Below, one piece after another: positions 55,774 through 64,000 of a DNA stretch of 64,000 nt (position 1 is the first letter of the stretch; every line of letters starts with the position of its first letter). Below the pieces are notes generated by a model. The model was given only the letters and a program-made list of their open reading frames with translations. It was not told the origin of the DNA and made no database searches. The stretch is from Pseudomonas sp. PSB18 (GTDB lineage: Bacteria; Pseudomonadota; Gammaproteobacteria; Pseudomonadales; Pseudomonadaceae). The stretch is taken from assembly GCF_014596565.1 (NCBI RefSeq), contig NZ_NOIN01000001.1, positions 806,001-870,000 of the forward strand, written 5' to 3'. A program made the translations under genes and the position numbers.

Positions 55774-56742
55774 TCAACGGCGTTCGATCGGCTCGATCAC
55801 CTGCAACGCCAGGTTGCCTTTGTGAGAGCCCATCTTGACCTTGAAGGCCGGTACGCCATTGGCACGCATGATCATGTCCTCCGGCATTTCGACCGGAATG
55901 ATATCCCCCGGCTGCATGTGCAGGATGTCCCGCAGGCGCAACTGACGCCGGGCAACCGTCGCACCGATCGGCACGTCGACATCCAGCACGTCCTGGCGCA
56001 ACGCGTTGATCCAGCGCTCGTCCTGATCGTCGAGATCGGATTGGAAACCGGCGTCGAGCATTTCGCGCACCGGCTCGATCATCGAGTACGGCATGGTCAC
56101 GTGCAGGTCCCCGCCACCGCCATCGAGCTCGATGTGGAAGGTGGATACCACGATGGCTTCGCTCGGACCGACGATGTTGGCCATGGCCGGGTTCACTTCC
56201 GAGTTGATGTACTCGAAGTTCACTTCCATGATCGCCTGCCAGGCTTCCTTCAGATCGACGAAAGCCTGCTCCAGCACCATGCGCACGACCCGCAACTCGG
56301 TCGGGGTGAACTCACGGCCCTCGATCTTGGCGTGACGACCGTCACCGCCGAAGAAGTTGTCCACCAACTTGAATACCAGCTTGGCATCGAGGATAAACAG
56401 CGCGGTGCCGCGCAACGGCTTGATCTTCACCAGGTTGAGGCTGGTGGGCACATACAGCGAGTGCACGTACTCCCCGAACTTCATCACCTGCACGCCACCG
56501 ACTGCCACATCGGCCGAACGACGCAGCATGTTGAACATGCTGATGCGGGTGTAGCGGGCAAAACGTTCGTTGATCATTTCCAGGGTCGGCATGCGTCCGC
56601 GAACGATGCGATCCTGGCTGGTCAGGTCGTAGCTTTTGACGCTGCCCGGTTCAGCAGCGTTTTCGGTCTGCACCAGGCCGTCATCGACACCATGCAACAG
56701 CGCGTCGATTTCGTCCTGGGACAACAGGTCCTGCACGGCCAT
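55774..56742 (-). CDS. fliM: Flagellar switch protein FliM
   Basis: A 322-residue C-ring protein. N-terminal LLSQDEIDALLHG (6-18) is the CheY-P-binding peptide, the middle domain (about 50-230) binds FliG, and the SPOA domain at the C-terminus (about 240-320) binds FliN. Length is typical. It is separated from fliL by 9 nt. Confidence 0.95.
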   Translation of the reverse strand: MAVQDLLSQDEIDALLHGVDDGLVQTENAAEPGSVKSYDLTSQDRIVRGRMPTLEMINERFARYTRISMFNMLRRSADVAVGGVQVMKFGEYVHSLYVPTSLNLVKIKPLRGTALFILDAKLVFKLVDNFFGGDGRHAKIEGREFTPTELRVVRMVLEQAFVDLKEAWQAIMEVNFEYINSEVNPAMANIVGPSEAIVVSTFHIELDGGGGDLHVTMPYSMIEPVREMLDAGFQSDLDDQDERWINALRQDVLDVDVPIGATVARRQLRLRDILHMQPGDIIPVEMPEDMIMRANGVPAFKVKMGSHKGNLALQVIEPIERR

Positions 56743-56751
56743 GGCGGGTTC

Positions 56752-57255
56752 CTACTGCAATACGAAGTTAGTGAAGAGCAACTGTTCGATCACCACTTTG
56801 CCGAGCTCTTTCTGAGCCACTTCCTGCACGCTGGCCGTGGCTTTCTGACGGAGCATTTCCTGGCCGACGGGCGTGGCAAGGGTGTCGAAATTCTGTCCGG
56901 AGAACAGCATCACCAGATTGTTGCGGATCAGCGGCATGTGCACCCGCAACGCTTCCAGGTCCGCCTGGTTGCGTCCCAGCAACGTGATGCTGACCTGCAT
57001 GTAGCGTTGACGACCATTCTGGGTGTAGTTGGCGACGAACGCAGGCGCCATGGGCTCGAAGATCGCCGGCTGCTTGCCTACTGGCGCGGCCTCGACCACC
57101 GCCGCCGGCTTGCTTTGAGCGCTGTGCATGAAATACCAGGTTGCCCCCACGGACACACCGATCGCCAGGAGCACACCCACTACGATCAGGATGATCATCT
57201 TGAGTTTGCCTTTGGTTGCGGGGTCTTTTACAGCTGCTGCTTCGCTCTTCGCCAT
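56752..57255 (-). CDS. fliL: Flagellar basal body protein FliL
   Basis: A 167-residue membrane protein: short cytoplasmic N-terminus, one helix (about 19-40, MIILIVVGVLLAIGVSVGAT) and a periplasmic FliL domain. It supports stator function. It is the first gene of the fliLMNOPQR-flhB run, behind a sigma-54-type site at 57307-57323. Confidence 0.94.
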   Translation of the reverse strand: MAKSEAAAVKDPATKGKLKMIILIVVGVLLAIGVSVGATWYFMHSAQSKPAAVVEAAPVGKQPAIFEPMAPAFVANYTQNGRQRYMQVSITLLGRNQADLEALRVHMPLIRNNLVMLFSGQNFDTLATPVGQEMLRQKATASVQEVAQKELGKVVIEQLLFTNFVLQ

Positions 57256-57306
57256 GCCAATAATCCGTCACTAATCGGGGGGTTTACGCTTGCATGGCAA
57301 GGCAGG

Positions 57307-57323
57307 AGCAAGTGTTATGCCAG
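57307..57323 (-). promoter_or_regulatory. Sigma-54-type promoter of fliL
   Basis: Minus-strand TGGCATAACACTTGCT has GG-N10-GC and the TGGCA/TTGC consensus; it lies about 52-68 nt before the fliL start. Strong match. Confidence 0.85.
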
Positions 57324-57350
57324 AAATAATTTGCGACACCCGAAAACAAC

Positions 57351-57439
57351 TGCGGGAGCGAGCCTGCTCGCGATAACGGTGGCTCAGACACTTTATGGGT
57401 GACTGGTTTACCGTTATCGCGAGCAGGCTCGCTCCCACA
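57351..57439. repeat. REP doublet (REPIN-like) between fliK and the fliL promoter
   Basis: Inverted copies at 57351-57375 and 57415-57439 carry GGGAGCGAGCCTGCTCGCG and its complement. The element lies after the fliK stop and before the fliL sigma-54 site, just as at 51718-51806. Confidence 0.9.
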
Positions 57440-57457
57440 AGGGATTAGCACACCAGG

Positions 57458-58825
57458 TCAGGCGTAGTAATCGACCGCGCTGGTACCGATGACGCTGGTG
57501 GTGGCGGCCGCCACCTCAGCGACACTGGCCGGCAGATGCTCATCTGCCGAATCCACTCGCCCGCCGGAGGATGACGTCCGTCCGGTCTGGGCCTGTTGCT
57601 GCGCCTGCTGGTTCTGGTTCTGTGAGCCACGGGACTGATCGGACACGTTGACATCGACCTGGCCCATGCCCTGCTGGGCGAAACTGTCCCGCAGACGATG
57701 CAACTGGCCTTCGAGGGCTTCGCGAACGCCGGAGTGGGCACTCATGAAGGTCACCTGGGTCTGTTGATCCGGCACCATGTTCACCCGGATGTCCAGGCGA
57801 CCGAGTTCGGCGGGTTGCAATTGGATGTCGGCAGCCTTGAGATTGGCGCTCGACAGGTACATCACCCGGTTGACCACTTCTTCGGTCCAGCCACTCTGAT
57901 TCATGGCGATGGGTTGGTTGACCGGCACCGCATTGGCGGTCTTGGGCGTAGCGGCCTGGGTCAGGGCCGCCAGGCGGTTGGCGAAATCATCCACGCGGGT
58001 GTCACTGGAAGCCGCATTCAAGTCCTTGAGACCCTCGCCGATCAGACCGCTGAATGCCTTTTCCCCACTCTGACTGCCAGGGCCGGTACTGTCCTGGTCG
58101 GCTTGCACGGTGAGCATGCTTGCCATGCCGGCAGCAAATGTCTGGGCCGACGTCGGCGCACTGTCGAGCGGAGCGGGGGCGGCGGTCTTGGATTGGCTGG
58201 TAGCGGAAACGTGGCCGCCCTGCTCCATCGCCAATCGCAACACCGGCAAGGCGTCGAGCGGATCGGCCTCGGGATCGAATTTCGGATCCTCCGGCGACGC
58301 GGCCTGAACGGCCGGAGCCAGCGGAGCGACCGGAGTCGCCACGGCAGCCGCTACTTGCGGCACAGTCGAGACGTCGACCACAGGCGTGGGCGCCACGTCG
58401 GCTTGAACCACAGGTACAACCATGTCCGGCGGCAACATCGGGTCGATGGCAGGATCGGCAGGGGCCGCGTCCGCTACCGGGGTCTCGGCCTCGTCGGCAT
58501 CGGCGTCCTTGTCTGCCGTGCCATCCGCCTTGACCGGCTTGTCGGCGGGCAAGGGTTTGCCGCTATCGGCAACGGTCGGCTCCGGGGCGGCAGCCGCTTC
58601 ATCGCTGGCGTCCTTTTTGACGCTGCTGTCAGGCGTCTTGTCGCGCACCGGCTTCATCGCTGGCTCAGGGGCCGACGAGGATTTGACGGGGGCTTGCTGG
58701 GCGAAGACCTGGGCGAAGCTGGAGGCTCTATTGCCGAGGTCCGGGGCCGCTGCCGGCGGATTGACGGCGGCCTGCGGCTTGGCCTGGGCAGTGGCCTGAA
58801 GCAGTGTATTAGGCGTAACGGGCAT
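57458..58825 (-). CDS. fliK: Flagellar hook-length control protein FliK
   Basis: A 455-residue hook-length protein. The long middle is Ala/Pro/Asp-rich (about 60-270). The C-terminal domain (about 315-420) has MNQSGWTEEVVNRVMYLSSANLKAADIQLQPAELGRLDIRVNM-like sequence, shown here by its segments SANLKAADIQLQPAEL and LDIRVNMVPDQQTQVTF. A Gln/Asn-rich patch (NQNQQAQQQAQTG) lies near the C-terminus. It measures the hook and signals FlhB. ATG 58825 is preceded by GGAG; it has its own sigma-54-type site. Confidence 0.92.
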   Translation of the reverse strand: MPVTPNTLLQATAQAKPQAAVNPPAAAPDLGNRASSFAQVFAQQAPVKSSSAPEPAMKPVRDKTPDSSVKKDASDEAAAAPEPTVADSGKPLPADKPVKADGTADKDADADEAETPVADAAPADPAIDPMLPPDMVVPVVQADVAPTPVVDVSTVPQVAAAVATPVAPLAPAVQAASPEDPKFDPEADPLDALPVLRLAMEQGGHVSATSQSKTAAPAPLDSAPTSAQTFAAGMASMLTVQADQDSTGPGSQSGEKAFSGLIGEGLKDLNAASSDTRVDDFANRLAALTQAATPKTANAVPVNQPIAMNQSGWTEEVVNRVMYLSSANLKAADIQLQPAELGRLDIRVNMVPDQQTQVTFMSAHSGVREALEGQLHRLRDSFAQQGMGQVDVNVSDQSRGSQNQNQQAQQQAQTGRTSSSGGRVDSADEHLPASVAEVAAATTSVIGTSAVDYYA

Positions 58826-58874
58826 AAAAAGGTCTCCGCTGCACTGAATCATAGGTACAGTCGAGACAGGACAA

Positions 58875-58891
58875 TGCAAGGGACGGGCCAA
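58875..58891 (-). promoter_or_regulatory. Sigma-54-type promoter of fliK
   Basis: Minus-strand TGGCCCGTCCCTTGCA has GG-N10-GC with a TTGCA -12; it lies about 50-66 nt before fliK in the hptB-fliK gap. Confidence 0.8.
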
Positions 58892-58926
58892 CGTTTGGAC
58901 AGTGGCAATGCCTGGCAGATCAACAC

Positions 58927-59271
58927 TCAGCAGTGAAAGCCTTCGCGCTCTTCCTGGCAGAGATTTCGGACATGAGCAAATTCGCTGTCGATTTCACTGA
59001 CCAGTTTCTCGATGCCGCCAAGAGAAGGCTGTTTGGCACGCTGCTCCAGCTCACCGCACAGTTCGGCCAGGCGGATAGCGCCCATATTGCTGCTACTGCC
59101 CTTGAAGCTGTGGGCGGTGGCGCTCAGCTTTTCAGCGTCGCGGGCCTCATGCAGCACGCGAAGGCGTGCTTCGGAATCGTTGAGAAACGTATCCAGCAGT
59201 TCCAGATACCCTTCCTCCATGACTTCCTTCAACGTGCTGAGCACGTCGCGGTCCAGATGAATCTCGTTCAC
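58927..59271 (-). CDS. hptB: Histidine phosphotransfer protein HptB
   Basis: A 114-residue Hpt domain protein. The phosphorylated His54 lies in ATAHSFKGSSSNMGA. In P. aeruginosa HptB receives phosphate from hybrid kinases such as RetS-family and SagS proteins and passes it to HsbR. GTG start at 59271 follows GGGAG. It lies 31 nt after hsbR and before the fliK promoter. Confidence 0.93.
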   Translation of the reverse strand: MNEIHLDRDVLSTLKEVMEEGYLELLDTFLNDSEARLRVLHEARDAEKLSATAHSFKGSSSNMGAIRLAELCGELEQRAKQPSLGGIEKLVSEIDSEFAHVRNLCQEEREGFHC

Positions 59272-59302
59272 TTGTTCGCTCCCTGATCAAGAGTGGCGCG
59301 GA

Positions 59303-61009
59303 TTATGCCAGAGCCTCCCAGAAAAACTCCACGCGGACACTACGACCATCGTCTGACCAACAGGCCTGGTGGCTCAACTGCCGCACCAGGCTTACACCAC
59401 GTCCCGACAACCGGTCACTGTCCAGCGGTCGGGCCAATACACGGGCTACATCGAAGCCCTCACCGCTGTCTTCAACCTCAATCACCAGGCGACCACCGTC
59501 GCCGTGGGGTGTGACATGCAAATGTACCCGGATGTGACCGGCGTCCAGTTCATCCAGGCGGGTACTGCGCTCCATGTAATAGCGCGCAAAGCCCGACGCA
59601 TCGCGCTTGATGCTCGAGTCGAGCCCCAGCACCCCATGCTCCAGGGCATTGGAATAGAGCTCCGAGAGAACGCTGTAAAGCGCGCCACTCTGAGCTCTGA
59701 GCCCATGCACTTCCAGCAGCAATTGCAGCAAGTACGGCATCGGGTTGAAGCGCTTGAGCGTCTGGGCCCGAAACTCGAAACTCACCGACCAATCCAGTGG
59801 ACTGGACTGGCCGCTATCGGAATAGACCGGCGGCGGCGGGTTGAGTTGCGTCGGCGCGACCATCCGCACTTCGACCATGCTGAAATCGTCGCGGGCCTCG
59901 CCGCGAAAGTCTCGCAGGGCCTGCTGGATATCTTCGAAAAGACAATCGGGTTCACGGTTGGCGGCAAACACCTGCTGCAACCGCTCGACACCGAACAACT
60001 GGTCATCGTCATCGCTGGTATCGATCACGCCGTCGGACAGCAGGAACACCCGGTCACCCACCGCCATGGGATGCACTTCGGTACGATCATCGAATAGTTG
60101 CGGGGTGAGCACCCCCAATGGCAGGTGCCGTGCTGGCAGTGGCGTGCGCACGCCAGTGAGACTGTCATGCAAGTACCCATCGGGCATGCCGCCGTTCCAG
60201 ATTTCCACTGTGCAGCGCTGGAAGCCCAGGCAGAGCAGCGTCGCACAACAGAACATGTCCACCGGCAGGATGCGTTTGAGCTTGGCATTCATTTCCCTCA
60301 GGATCTGCGCCAGGCCATAGCCCTTGGCGGTCATCCCGTAGAACACTTCCGCCAGCGGCATCGCGCCGACCGCCGCCGGCAAGCCGTGCCCGGTGAAGTC
60401 CCCCAGCAGAACGTGCATGTCGCCGGCCGGATTGAACGCAGCCAGCAGCAGGTCGCCGTTGAACAGGGCATAAGGTGATTGCAGGTAACGGATATTCGGC
60501 GCGCTCAGGCAGCCGGAATGGGCGATCTTGTCGAACACTGCCTTGGCGACCCGCTGCTCGTTGAGCAGGTAATCGTGATGGCGGGCGATCTGGTCACGCT
60601 GCTCCACGACCGTGGCCTGCAACCGGCGCAAACGGTCCATGGCCTTGATCTTGGCAGCCAGGATTACTTGGTTGTAGGGTTTGGCCAGGAAATCGTCACC
60701 GCCGGCCTCCAGGCACCGGGCCAGGCCTTCGCTTTCAGTCAATGACGTGAGGAAAATGATCGGCACCAACTGGTCGCCGGCCAATTGTTTGATCTTCTGC
60801 GCCGCCTCGAATCCATCCATGACCGGCATCATTGCATCCATCAGCACCAGGTGCGGACGTTGCTCCGTATAGATTTCGACCGCCTCGGCACCATCGGCTG
60901 CGGTGAGCACGTGATGGCCCTGGCGGCGGACAATGGTCGACAACAGCAGTCGGTCAGCGGCACTGTCTTCGGCAATCAGGACCGTCAGCGACTCCAGATC
61001 GGACAACAT
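59303..61009 (-). CDS. hsbR: Response regulator HsbR (receiver-PP2C-kinase)
   Basis: A 568-residue protein. The receiver domain (1-125) has Asp58 in LVLMDAMMPVMDG. A PP2C-type SpoIIE phosphatase domain (about 190-390) has LLGDFTGHGLPAA and FLLSDGVIDTSD. A C-terminal HATPase domain (about 415-565) has the N-box LYSNALEHG and DSGEGFD. In P. aeruginosa it works as phosphatase or kinase of HsbA depending on HptB. Order hptB-hsbR-hsbA is conserved. Confidence 0.92.
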   Translation of the reverse strand: MLSDLESLTVLIAEDSAADRLLLSTIVRRQGHHVLTAADGAEAVEIYTEQRPHLVLMDAMMPVMDGFEAAQKIKQLAGDQLVPIIFLTSLTESEGLARCLEAGGDDFLAKPYNQVILAAKIKAMDRLRRLQATVVEQRDQIARHHDYLLNEQRVAKAVFDKIAHSGCLSAPNIRYLQSPYALFNGDLLLAAFNPAGDMHVLLGDFTGHGLPAAVGAMPLAEVFYGMTAKGYGLAQILREMNAKLKRILPVDMFCCATLLCLGFQRCTVEIWNGGMPDGYLHDSLTGVRTPLPARHLPLGVLTPQLFDDRTEVHPMAVGDRVFLLSDGVIDTSDDDDQLFGVERLQQVFAANREPDCLFEDIQQALRDFRGEARDDFSMVEVRMVAPTQLNPPPPVYSDSGQSSPLDWSVSFEFRAQTLKRFNPMPYLLQLLLEVHGLRAQSGALYSVLSELYSNALEHGVLGLDSSIKRDASGFARYYMERSTRLDELDAGHIRVHLHVTPHGDGGRLVIEVEDSGEGFDVARVLARPLDSDRLSGRGVSLVRQLSHQACWSDDGRSVRVEFFWEALA

Positions 61010-61018
61010 GGCTGTCGA

Positions 61019-61405
61019 TCAGGCTTTGCCCGGATGGAACTTGTCTTGATGGGCATGTCCTGCCTGCGGCTTGTCCTTCTCCGACCGGTCGTCTTTCGGG
61101 CCGTCGATATCGAACAGCTTGTCGAAATTGGAAATCGCGAGAATCTTGCGCACATCCGCACCGCAGTTGGTGACATTCACGTCGGCATCTTCGCCACCGG
61201 CATGATCACGGAGCAAGAGCAGCATGCCCAGCGCAGAGCTGTCGAGATAGGTTGTATCCTTCAGGTCCACGACGTAGGTTTCAGGCTTGCGATTGAGCTT
61301 TTCGTAGGACTCGCGAAATTCCTGATGCCGTCCGAAATCGAATCGACCCTTGATCGAAATCGTCAGCTTCTTCCCATCATCGGATACTTCGGTAACGACT
61401 GACAT
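61019..61405 (-). CDS. hsbA: Anti-sigma factor antagonist HsbA (STAS)
   Basis: A 128-residue STAS protein. The Ser phosphorylation site is in YLDSSALGML (Ser56/57). In P. aeruginosa HsbA binds FlgM when unphosphorylated and the cyclase HsbD when phosphorylated, linking the HptB route to motility or biofilm. The C-terminal 30 residues are charged and His/Lys-rich. ATG 61405 follows CAGGGAA. A sigma-54-like site lies upstream. Confidence 0.92.
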   Translation of the reverse strand: MSVVTEVSDDGKKLTISIKGRFDFGRHQEFRESYEKLNRKPETYVVDLKDTTYLDSSALGMLLLLRDHAGGEDADVNVTNCGADVRKILAISNFDKLFDIDGPKDDRSEKDKPQAGHAHQDKFHPGKA

Positions 61406-61463
61406 AGTTGGCTTCCCTGTCATGGACATACGTGTACAAGGTTTAGCATCTGGTAAAGGACTG

Positions 61464-61480
61464 AGCAAGGTTTTGGCCCA
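61464..61480 (-). promoter_or_regulatory. Candidate sigma-54 promoter of hsbA-hsbR-hptB
   Basis: Minus-strand GGGCCAAAACCTTGCT has GG-N10-GC and TTGC, 59-75 nt before the hsbA start in the 103-nt fliJ-hsbA gap. The -24 part is less perfect than in fliL. Confidence 0.6.
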
Positions 61481-61508
61481 TCCAACCGACAAAATCCCGA
61501 CTTCATGA

Positions 61509-61958
61509 TCAAAACGAATCCTGGCGTGGCAAGCGTTGGGATAATTCATCCAGCAGTTTTTGCTCGCGCTTGTCCTCTAACTGCCTCGCCTCATCGATAT
61601 AGCGCTGCACCAGTTTGCGCAGCCCCTCTACCCGGGCAAAGGCTTCTTGCCAGCTCTGGCGTGCCTTCTCCAGATTGTTCTGGTGCCAGACCAGGCTTTG
61701 GCGCTGCTGGTCGATGGCGGTCCCCAATTGCGCCAGGAAGCCTTGGTAACCCAACAGCCACTGGCCGGAAACACCATGGCTGCCGCGAGCGATCCATTGT
61801 TCCTGGTATTCGAGGCGGAAATTCTCGAGGTCCGCCAACTTGCTTTCAGCGACGGCTACCTGCCCCTGGAAATAGGCCAGCCGCTGGACAGCAGTTTTCT
61901 CGGCCTTTTCGGCCATGTCCACCACCGGCGCCAGGCGCGCCGCACGACTCGTGGCCAC
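61509..61958 (-). CDS. fliJ: Flagellar chaperone FliJ
   Basis: A 149-residue highly charged coiled-coil protein (many Gln, Glu, Arg), the chaperone-escort and FliI-FlhA linker of the export apparatus. It follows fliI by 6 nt and precedes hsbA by about 103 nt. Length is normal. Confidence 0.93.
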   Translation of the reverse strand: MATSRAARLAPVVDMAEKAEKTAVQRLAYFQGQVAVAESKLADLENFRLEYQEQWIARGSHGVSGQWLLGYQGFLAQLGTAIDQQRQSLVWHQNNLEKARQSWQEAFARVEGLRKLVQRYIDEARQLEDKREQKLLDELSQRLPRQDSF

Positions 61959-61964
61959 GGCCGA

Positions 61965-63323
61965 TTACCCGCCGGCGACCGGAGCGAAGATGGTTTGCAG
62001 GTGCGCTTCGCTGGCGCCCATGCCGATGTTGTCGTTCAGGCTCTGGCGCAGGTAAACGGCCATTGCCGGATAGAGATTGATCGCGGTATCGGTTTCACGG
62101 TCACCGCCAGGCACATAGGCGCCGACGCTGATCAGGTCACGGCTTTGCTGGTAGCGCGACCAGTATTGCTTGAACTGCTGGGCTCGCTTCATGTGTTCGG
62201 CACTGATAACCGACGGCATGACCCGGCTGATGGACGCTTCGATGTCGATGGCCGGGTAATGGCCCTCCTCGGCCAGACGCCGGGACAGCACGATGTGACC
62301 GTCGAGCACGCCTCGCGCCGAGTCGGCGATGGGGTCTTGCTGGTCGTCGCCCTCGGACAGCACGGTGTAGAACGCCGTGATCGAACCCCCGCCCTTCTCG
62401 GCGTTGCCGGCGCGCTCCACCAGCTTCGGCAGCTTGGCGAACACGGAAGGCGGATAGCCCTTGGTCGCCGGCGGCTCACCGATGGCCAGGGCGATCTCCC
62501 GCTGGGCCTGGGCAAAACGGGTCAGCGAGTCCATCAACAACAGGACATTCTTGCCCTTGTCGCGGAAATATTCGGCGATGCGGGTGCAGTACATGGCGGC
62601 CCGCAGGCGCATCAATGGCGCATCATCCGCCGGCGATGCCACTACGACAGAACGCTTGAGGCCCTCTTCGCCGAGGATGTGCTCGATGAATTCCTTCACC
62701 TCGCGACCCCGTTCGCCAATCAGCCCCACCACGATGATGTCGGCTTCGGTGAAGCGGGTCATCATGCCCAACAGCACACTCTTACCCACGCCGGTACCGG
62801 CGAACAGGCCCAGGCGCTGGCCGCGCCCGACCGTCAACAAACCGTTGATGCAGCGAATGCCCACATCCAGCGGTACGCTGATGGGGTCGCGCTTGAGGGG
62901 GTTGATGGTCGGGCCATCCATCGGCACCCAGTCTTCGGCCTTCATCCCGCCCTTGCCGTCCAGGGCGCGCCCGGCCCCATCCAGCACCCGTCCGAGCATG
63001 CTCATGCCCATGGGCAAGCGACCGGTATCGGCCAGGGGGACCACCCGTGCGCCTGGGGCGATGCCGGCTACGCTGCCCACCGGCATCAGGAACACCTTGC
63101 TGCCGGAGAAGCCCATGACCTCGGCCTCGACCTGCACCGGGTGGTAACTGTCGTCGTTGATCACCAGGCAGCGACTGCCCATGGCGGCACGCAGGCCCTC
63201 GGCTTCGAGGGTCAGGCCGACCATGCGCAACAGGCGCCCTTCGAGAATCGGCTGGCCGGCCAGCTCGGTGGCCTCGGCGTAGCTACCCAGGCGCTTGCCG
63301 AAACTGGTGCGCTCAAGACGCAT
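61965..63323 (-). CDS. fliI: Flagellar export ATPase FliI
   Basis: A 452-residue F1-beta-like ATPase. Walker A AGTGVGKS lies at 175-182, Walker B region [25 protein letters not shown] is shown by [12 protein letters not shown]. The ATPase energises early export with FliH and FliJ. ATG 63323 overlaps the end of fliH by 11 nt; an upstream start at 63347 is less likely. Confidence 0.95.
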   Translation of the reverse strand: MRLERTSFGKRLGSYAEATELAGQPILEGRLLRMVGLTLEAEGLRAAMGSRCLVINDDSYHPVQVEAEVMGFSGSKVFLMPVGSVAGIAPGARVVPLADTGRLPMGMSMLGRVLDGAGRALDGKGGMKAEDWVPMDGPTINPLKRDPISVPLDVGIRCINGLLTVGRGQRLGLFAGTGVGKSVLLGMMTRFTEADIIVVGLIGERGREVKEFIEHILGEEGLKRSVVVASPADDAPLMRLRAAMYCTRIAEYFRDKGKNVLLLMDSLTRFAQAQREIALAIGEPPATKGYPPSVFAKLPKLVERAGNAEKGGGSITAFYTVLSEGDDQQDPIADSARGVLDGHIVLSRRLAEEGHYPAIDIEASISRVMPSVISAEHMKRAQQFKQYWSRYQQSRDLISVGAYVPGGDRETDTAINLYPAMAVYLRQSLNDNIGMGASEAHLQTIFAPVAGG

Positions 63324-64000
63324 CGCGGCCGTCCGGTTCAGCAGCAATCAACTCGGCACCGTCCGGGTCGACGGGCGAAACGGCCGGAGGTTCGTCCGGC
63401 AACTCCAGGCTCAGATCGGCAGCGGCCGGGTGCAAGGCCTGTTCGTGCAATTGGTCGAACAGCTTGGCCATGATCTGGCTGATACGGGTTTCGACGGTCG
63501 CATCAATGCGGCTGTGCTCGGTTTCCACGCGGCAACCACCCGGCAACAAGGCTTCGTCTTCGACGATGCGCCAGGTTTCCTCATGACGCTCGCGCAAGGC
63601 TTTGACCAGCTCGAAATCCTGGGGATTGATGTACAGCCGCACGTTGCCCACGCCCAACGGCAAAAGCTTGAGGGCCTCGCGCATGACGTGTTCGATCTGG
63701 CTCGAATCGATGGCCAGCTCACGCTGGATGACCTGCCTGGCGATGTGCTGCACCAGCCCCACCAGGGACTTTTCAATCTGGGTGTCCTGCTCGGCGATGG
63801 GGTCGAACAGGTTGAGCATCAGTGACTCCAACGCCCGCAACTTGGCCGTCAGGGCCACGTCAGCTTCCTGACGGACCTTGAGCGAGGTGCTGTGGAAGCC
63901 TTCTTTTTCACCGATGGCAAAGCCTTCGTTGTAGGCCTCCTGGCGAATGCCCTCGACTTCCTCGAGGGTCAGTGGCTGGACTTCCTCCAGCGGCACCTCT
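63313..64000 (-). CDS. fliH: FliI regulator FliH, 5' part outside window
   Basis: The C-terminal 229 or so residues of FliH, the FliI-binding regulator of export. The visible helical region has [16 protein letters not shown] with the GxxxG-type repeats, and a C-terminal domain with [25 protein letters not shown]. The tail is rich in Asp, Pro and Glu. The GTG at 63996 is probably an internal Val; the frame stays open to the window edge. Confidence 0.92.
   Translation of the reverse strand, partial: EVPLEEVQPLTLEEVEGIRQEAYNEGFAIGEKEGFHSTSLKVRQEADVALTAKLRALESLMLNLFDPIAEQDTQIEKSLVGLVQHIARQVIQRELAIDSSQIEHVMREALKLLPLGVGNVRLYINPQDFELVKALRERHEETWRIVEDEALLPGGCRVETEHSRIDATVETRISQIMAKLFDQLHEQALHPAAADLSLELPDEPPAVSPVDPDGAELIAAEPDGRDAS

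Noticed and set aside
785..57439. CRISPR array suspected from repeated short palindromes
   Set aside because: Copies are paired, inverted and scattered over tens of kilobases, with no regular spacer and no cas genes.

Overview
The window looks like chromosomal DNA of a Pseudomonas fluorescens-group bacterium. The reasons are the GC-rich coding sequence, the gene order of the flagellar/chemotaxis block (fliH through cheW, with fleN, flhF, motCD and parC/parP), the fused MnmC, the N-acetylglutaminylglutamine amide (NAGGN) osmolyte trio, and many REP-type hairpin repeats with the core GGGAGCGAGCCTGCTCGCG. No tRNA, rRNA, phage, insertion sequence or CRISPR array was seen. Almost all of the DNA is ordinary core chromosome, tightly packed with genes.

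Layout. 1-4.2 kb: the 3' part of a GGDEF diguanylate cyclase gene, a TenA/PqqC-fold protein and a membrane PAS-GGDEF-EAL protein. 4.4-8.8 kb (minus strand): an operon trhO - DsbA-like - ABC exporter, and a DUF2059 - BolA pair with a clear terminator. 9-16.9 kb: metabolic and housekeeping genes (fumC, EamA exporter, small DUF6316 protein, thiolase, polyphosphate:AMP phosphotransferase, mnmC). 17.1-22 kb: the NAGGN osmoprotectant operon (amidotransferase, GNAT/ATP-grasp synthetase, M42 peptidase). 22.2-27.5 kb: yheU, a CsrA/Rsm paralogue, an SDR, a tiny DUF3309 membrane protein, an LTA-synthase-like sulfatase-fold protein and speE. 27.6-35 kb (minus strand): the complete cytochrome c maturation operon ccmABCDEFGHI, followed by a small proline-rich lipoprotein gene.

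35.1-64 kb is one flagellum and chemotaxis region. A plus-strand pair encodes a FliK-like protein and a stand-alone FlhB C-terminal domain. It converges on a long minus-strand series that reads, in transcription order, fliH(partial)-fliI-fliJ-hsbA-hsbR-hptB-fliK-fliL-M-N-O-P-Q-R-flhB-flhA-flhF-fleN-fliA-cheY-cheZ-cheA-cheB-motC-motD-parC-parP-cheW-DUF2802. These genes supply the export apparatus and its ATPase, the switch complex, polar number/placement control, sigma-28, the chemotaxis core, a second stator, and array-positioning proteins. The HptB/HsbR/HsbA phosphorelay, which links sensor kinases to motility and biofilm choice, sits inside it. Four sites with sigma-54 GG-N10-GC geometry lie about 50-80 nt upstream of hsbA, fliK, fliL and flhA.

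The most interesting observation is a shared short acidic/hydrophobic motif of the type D-E-[IVF]-[DE]-x-L-L. It is present four times in the CheA linker (as ITDxEFExLLDxLHGKG), at the FliM N-terminus, near the FliN N-terminus and at the CheZ C-terminus. It may be a common CheY-docking motif that stands in for a folded CheA P2 domain. Other points of interest are the FliK-like/FlhB-C pair, REP doublets placed at flagellar operon borders, and a nested palindrome inside the NAGGN operon.
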